From UBA6120 sp035361955 (lineage in GTDB: Bacteria; Bacillota_I; Bacilli_A; RFN20; CAG-826): DNA of 64,000 nt. Below are positions 61,949 through 64,000 of the stretch, piece by piece. The notes under the pieces were generated by a model. The model had not been told where the DNA came from and did no database searches. It worked only from the letters and a program-made list of their open reading frames with translations. The position numbers and the translations under genes are program-made. The stretch spans positions 36,798 through 100,797 of the forward strand of contig DAOSDC010000004.1 of assembly GCA_035361955.1 (NCBI GenBank), given 5' to 3'. Every line of letters begins with the position of its first letter. The stretch's first letter is position 1.

Positions 61949-63559
61949 TTAAGTATAACTGCGACCATAGGCCGTATTGACTTGGGCGATGATTGCCGTT
62001 CGGTAATTTAGGAAGATGTCTTTGCTTGAAAAGTAATCCTCTTCGACTAGATCGTTTTCAAACGATTCGTAATTGTTTTTGTATGTGTCAAACATTGACT
62101 CATAACTAGCAAAACTGAATTCGCTTGATGATGCCACCGCCATCACGTAATCGTCATAGGCATCGCGATACGCATCTATGCGCGGGTATAGGTCGCTATA
62201 TTGGTCGATTTCGCTTGCTTCGTAACATATCGTGTACCAGTAAAGCGGATTTTGTTGAAACTGCATCGAACTGTCAGGATTGGTCGCCACATATGAACCG
62301 GCATAGTGGGGATAAAGGTTTGCCATGGCCTGTCCGAGCCAATCGTTCCAGGCGACACCAAGCGACCAATCATAGTCGTAAGGGATGAAATAAGCTTTTT
62401 CAGTCACGGGATGGAAGTATAAGTAGAGGTTATTGACATTGTGACGCAAGTCGTCAGGATTGCCGGTTAGGTAAGAGATAGCGGCGAATTTGAGGAATGA
62501 ATCGATGTCGATGACCGCCTCGAGGGCTGCAATCAAATCATTACCGGACAAATGCGTGCTTAAATTTAGCGTTTTAATCATATTCACAAGCGCATGGTGA
62601 TCGCTTGTTTTTCGATTGGTTTTTAAATCGTAGGTCGGATGATAGCCAGCAACATCATCTTCAATGCCAATCATCGTCGGATCGGGGTAATAGTTGCCAC
62701 CTTCTTCATAAATGGTGCGTCTTCCCCAAACGTTTTCGATTAAGAAGTCGGTTGGCCATAGGCACTTATACAAATCGCCTTGCGTTTCCGGTTTCGAGAA
62801 GTGGCGTCTAATTAACGTTTTATCAATTGCCTCATTAGTTATATAAATGCCCATGTTGACGGTTTCCGTGCCGTTATTGATGGAAAGGGCGGCCATCGAC
62901 GATTGCGTGGCAATATCGTTATACGCCCGAAATAGTTGGAAGGCGAATGGTTGGCTGATGATGGTTCGATCGTTAGGACGATTGAATTTGAAATCAAGCT
63001 TTTCCATGTCAAACAGCCGGCGCGCTTGTCGGGCTTCATAATCGGGTTCGTCGTTTTGCCAACTTTTGCGCAGTCCATACGATTCATAATAATCATCGGT
63101 CCACGTTTCATTAAACGAAAGTTTAAAGCCCGGCATCGAGTCGTTGATTGATCCGTTTTCGACAAACGGGTGTCTAGAGGTATTACCCTTTAACCGCATT
63201 CCCACTTCATCGATTATGTAGTGAGTATCATTTAGGAATAGATGAACCAAAATCGGGAAATACATGGTGTTGCGCCAATCGTCTTTATAGCCACCGCAAT
63301 CGGAAATGTTTTGAAGTTGCTCGGGTTCGATATCAAACCTAAATTCAACGACGCTATTAACGTCCCAAAATTCCGTGTACTCAGGCATTGGGGGTTTTGG
63401 AAGGTTGTCGTCAGATTCCGGTGTCTCCGGAATCGGGGTCACACCTTCGGGTAAACTCGATGCAGATGAACTGGAAGAAGTAGTTGAAGAAAAGTTAAAA
63501 TCACAACTACTTAATGTCAGGATACATAAAAGTCCAATTAGCCAATAATTACGTCTCAT
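61949..63559 (-). CDS. CotH kinase-like lipoprotein
   Basis: 536 residues from ATG 63559 with GGAG upstream. Lipobox LSSC and a Ser/Thr linker precede a CotH domain: IIDEVGMRLKGNTSR, FKLSFNET, MEKLDFKFNRPNDRTIISQPFAFQLFR, NMGIYITNEAIDKTLIRRHF, and the C-terminal HNVNNLYLYFHPVTEKAYFIPYDYDWSLG with the conserved Asp pair. CotH proteins are kinase-fold and can phosphorylate proteins; secreted members also occur in cellulosome-type systems. The 129-bp gap at 61820-61948 holds no gene. Confidence 0.85.
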   Translation of the reverse strand: MRRNYWLIGLLCILTLSSCDFNFSSTTSSSSSASSLPEGVTPIPETPESDDNLPKPPMPEYTEFWDVNSVVEFRFDIEPEQLQNISDCGGYKDDWRNTMYFPILVHLFLNDTHYIIDEVGMRLKGNTSRHPFVENGSINDSMPGFKLSFNETWTDDYYESYGLRKSWQNDEPDYEARQARRLFDMEKLDFKFNRPNDRTIISQPFAFQLFRAYNDIATQSSMAALSINNGTETVNMGIYITNEAIDKTLIRRHFSKPETQGDLYKCLWPTDFLIENVWGRRTIYEEGGNYYPDPTMIGIEDDVAGYHPTYDLKTNRKTSDHHALVNMIKTLNLSTHLSGNDLIAALEAVIDIDSFLKFAAISYLTGNPDDLRHNVNNLYLYFHPVTEKAYFIPYDYDWSLGVAWNDWLGQAMANLYPHYAGSYVATNPDSSMQFQQNPLYWYTICYEASEIDQYSDLYPRIDAYRDAYDDYVMAVASSSEFSFASYESMFDTYKNNYESFENDLVEEDYFSSKDIFLNYRTAIIAQVNTAYGRSYT

Positions 63560-63662
63560 GGATATTTCTCCGTGTTGTAACAATCGATTGTTATCATTGT
63601 TTGTAAGTTCATGCTAACACGATAAACGTACTCAAACCAAGTAAGTGGGGCTATCAAGTTTT

Positions 63663-63700
63663 TTAAAAGAAAAAGGCTAGGGGCTTTAACCCCCAGCCTT
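63663..63700 (-). terminator. Rho-independent terminator
   Basis: On the minus strand AAGGCTGGGGG and CCCCTAGCCTT form an 11-bp stem around a short loop, followed by TTTTTCTTTT. It ends the gene entering from the right edge. Confidence 0.85.
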
Positions 63701-63719
63701 AATCCACAATCATGAATGA

Positions 63720-64000
63720 TTAGACGATACGCGTGATTTCAACGATGGCCTTGGTTGCAGTAATCGAGATGATCTCAATCTCATAACCAATGTCTTCGTT
63801 AGAATTGAACTTGCCCGATAAGTTATCTTTGTCATAGATTTCAAAGATTGGGAAAGCCGAGAAGTGTTTGCTTGGGCTGAACGTGTCGCCTTCTTGGAAC
63901 AGCGTATCGTTAGTGGCTCGGTTACCATTGATAAACGTATTCAAACCGCTTGATTCTAATAAGTGGACGGTTTTGAAGTATGGGTAGTCGGTCCGACCCG
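63720..64000 (-). CDS. C-terminal end of a protein continuing beyond the right edge
   Basis: About 92 residues are visible, in frame to the edge (GRTDYPYFKTVHLLESSGLN, then NATNDTLF-like NRATNDTLFQEGD, KHFSAFPIFEIYDKDN, IGYEIEIISITATKAIVEI). The alternating beta strands resemble the C-terminal domain of secreted M6-like metallopeptidases, but too little is present to be sure. The stop is followed by the terminator at 63663. Confidence 0.6.
   Translation of the reverse strand, partial: GRTDYPYFKTVHLLESSGLNTFINGNRATNDTLFQEGDTFSPSKHFSAFPIFEIYDKDNLSGKFNSNEDIGYEIEIISITATKAIVEITRIV

Overview
The window reads as a chromosome segment of a Bacillota-type bacterium, probably from a wall-less or thin-walled Bacilli lineage related to Acholeplasma, Izemoplasma or Haloplasma. 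This is inferred from Ser-rich lipoproteins with lipoboxes, surface proteins held by a lipid or a C-terminal helix with a Lys/Arg tail, no LPXTG sorting signal, AGGAGG-type ribosome binding sites and a T-box leader. TGA is used as a stop and Trp is TGG, so the code is the standard bacterial one. Species cannot be named. No rRNA, tRNA, IS element, phage or CRISPR array was seen.

Layout. (1) 1-25350 is a mannan/N-glycan utilisation locus, nearly all on the minus strand. A LacI-family regulator is followed by two large lipoproteins, a cytosolic GH130 enzyme, an ABC sugar importer (binding protein and two permeases), a DUF1861 protein, a carbohydrate-binding lipoprotein, a surface GH125 alpha-mannosidase, a secreted GH130 with discoidin domains, an adhesin-like lipoprotein and two membrane-anchored proteins. 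A convergent metallophosphoesterase sharing the same binding module enters from the left edge. (2) 25490-27000 holds an amidohydrolase. (3) 26999-35577 is a full type II fatty-acid operon, acpP-accBCDA-fabHDGFZ-birA; the enoyl reductase is supplied by fabV at 37247. An AAA/DUF4143 ATPase with an upstream 40-bp-period repeat lies between them. (4) 38488-42165 holds a Cys-rich DUF3795 protein, a tyrosine phenol-lyase-like gene behind a T-box leader with a Tyr-type specifier, and a DUF1576 membrane protein. (5) 42299-57049 is a plus-strand operon of ribokinase, LacI regulator, LplB/YtcP-type importer, nucleoside hydrolase, a secreted triple-repeat binding protein and four paralogous beta-propeller proteins. 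(6) 57044-64000 is minus strand: a four-gene DUF624/ABC-ATPase module, an InlB-repeat/DUF6273 surface protein, a CotH-like lipoprotein and the 3' end of another gene.

How the genes work together. In locus 1, surface glycosidases and binding modules would trim mannose-rich glycans, the importer would bring in short mannosides, and the cytosolic GH130 would split them; no known endo-mannanase is present, so the two related unassigned proteins (22029-24113 and 1612-4500) are the candidates for that role. In locus 5 a furanoside or nucleoside would be captured, imported, cleaved by the nucleoside hydrolase and the ribose phosphorylated.

Most noteworthy are the Tyr-type T-box on a tyrosine phenol-lyase, the possible new glycosidase family, the quartet of beta-propellers (one cytoplasmic, one lacking a putative catalytic Asp), A/T-only palindromes next to a LacI protein without the usual hinge helix, the 40-bp-period palindromes, and several genes that look leaderless.
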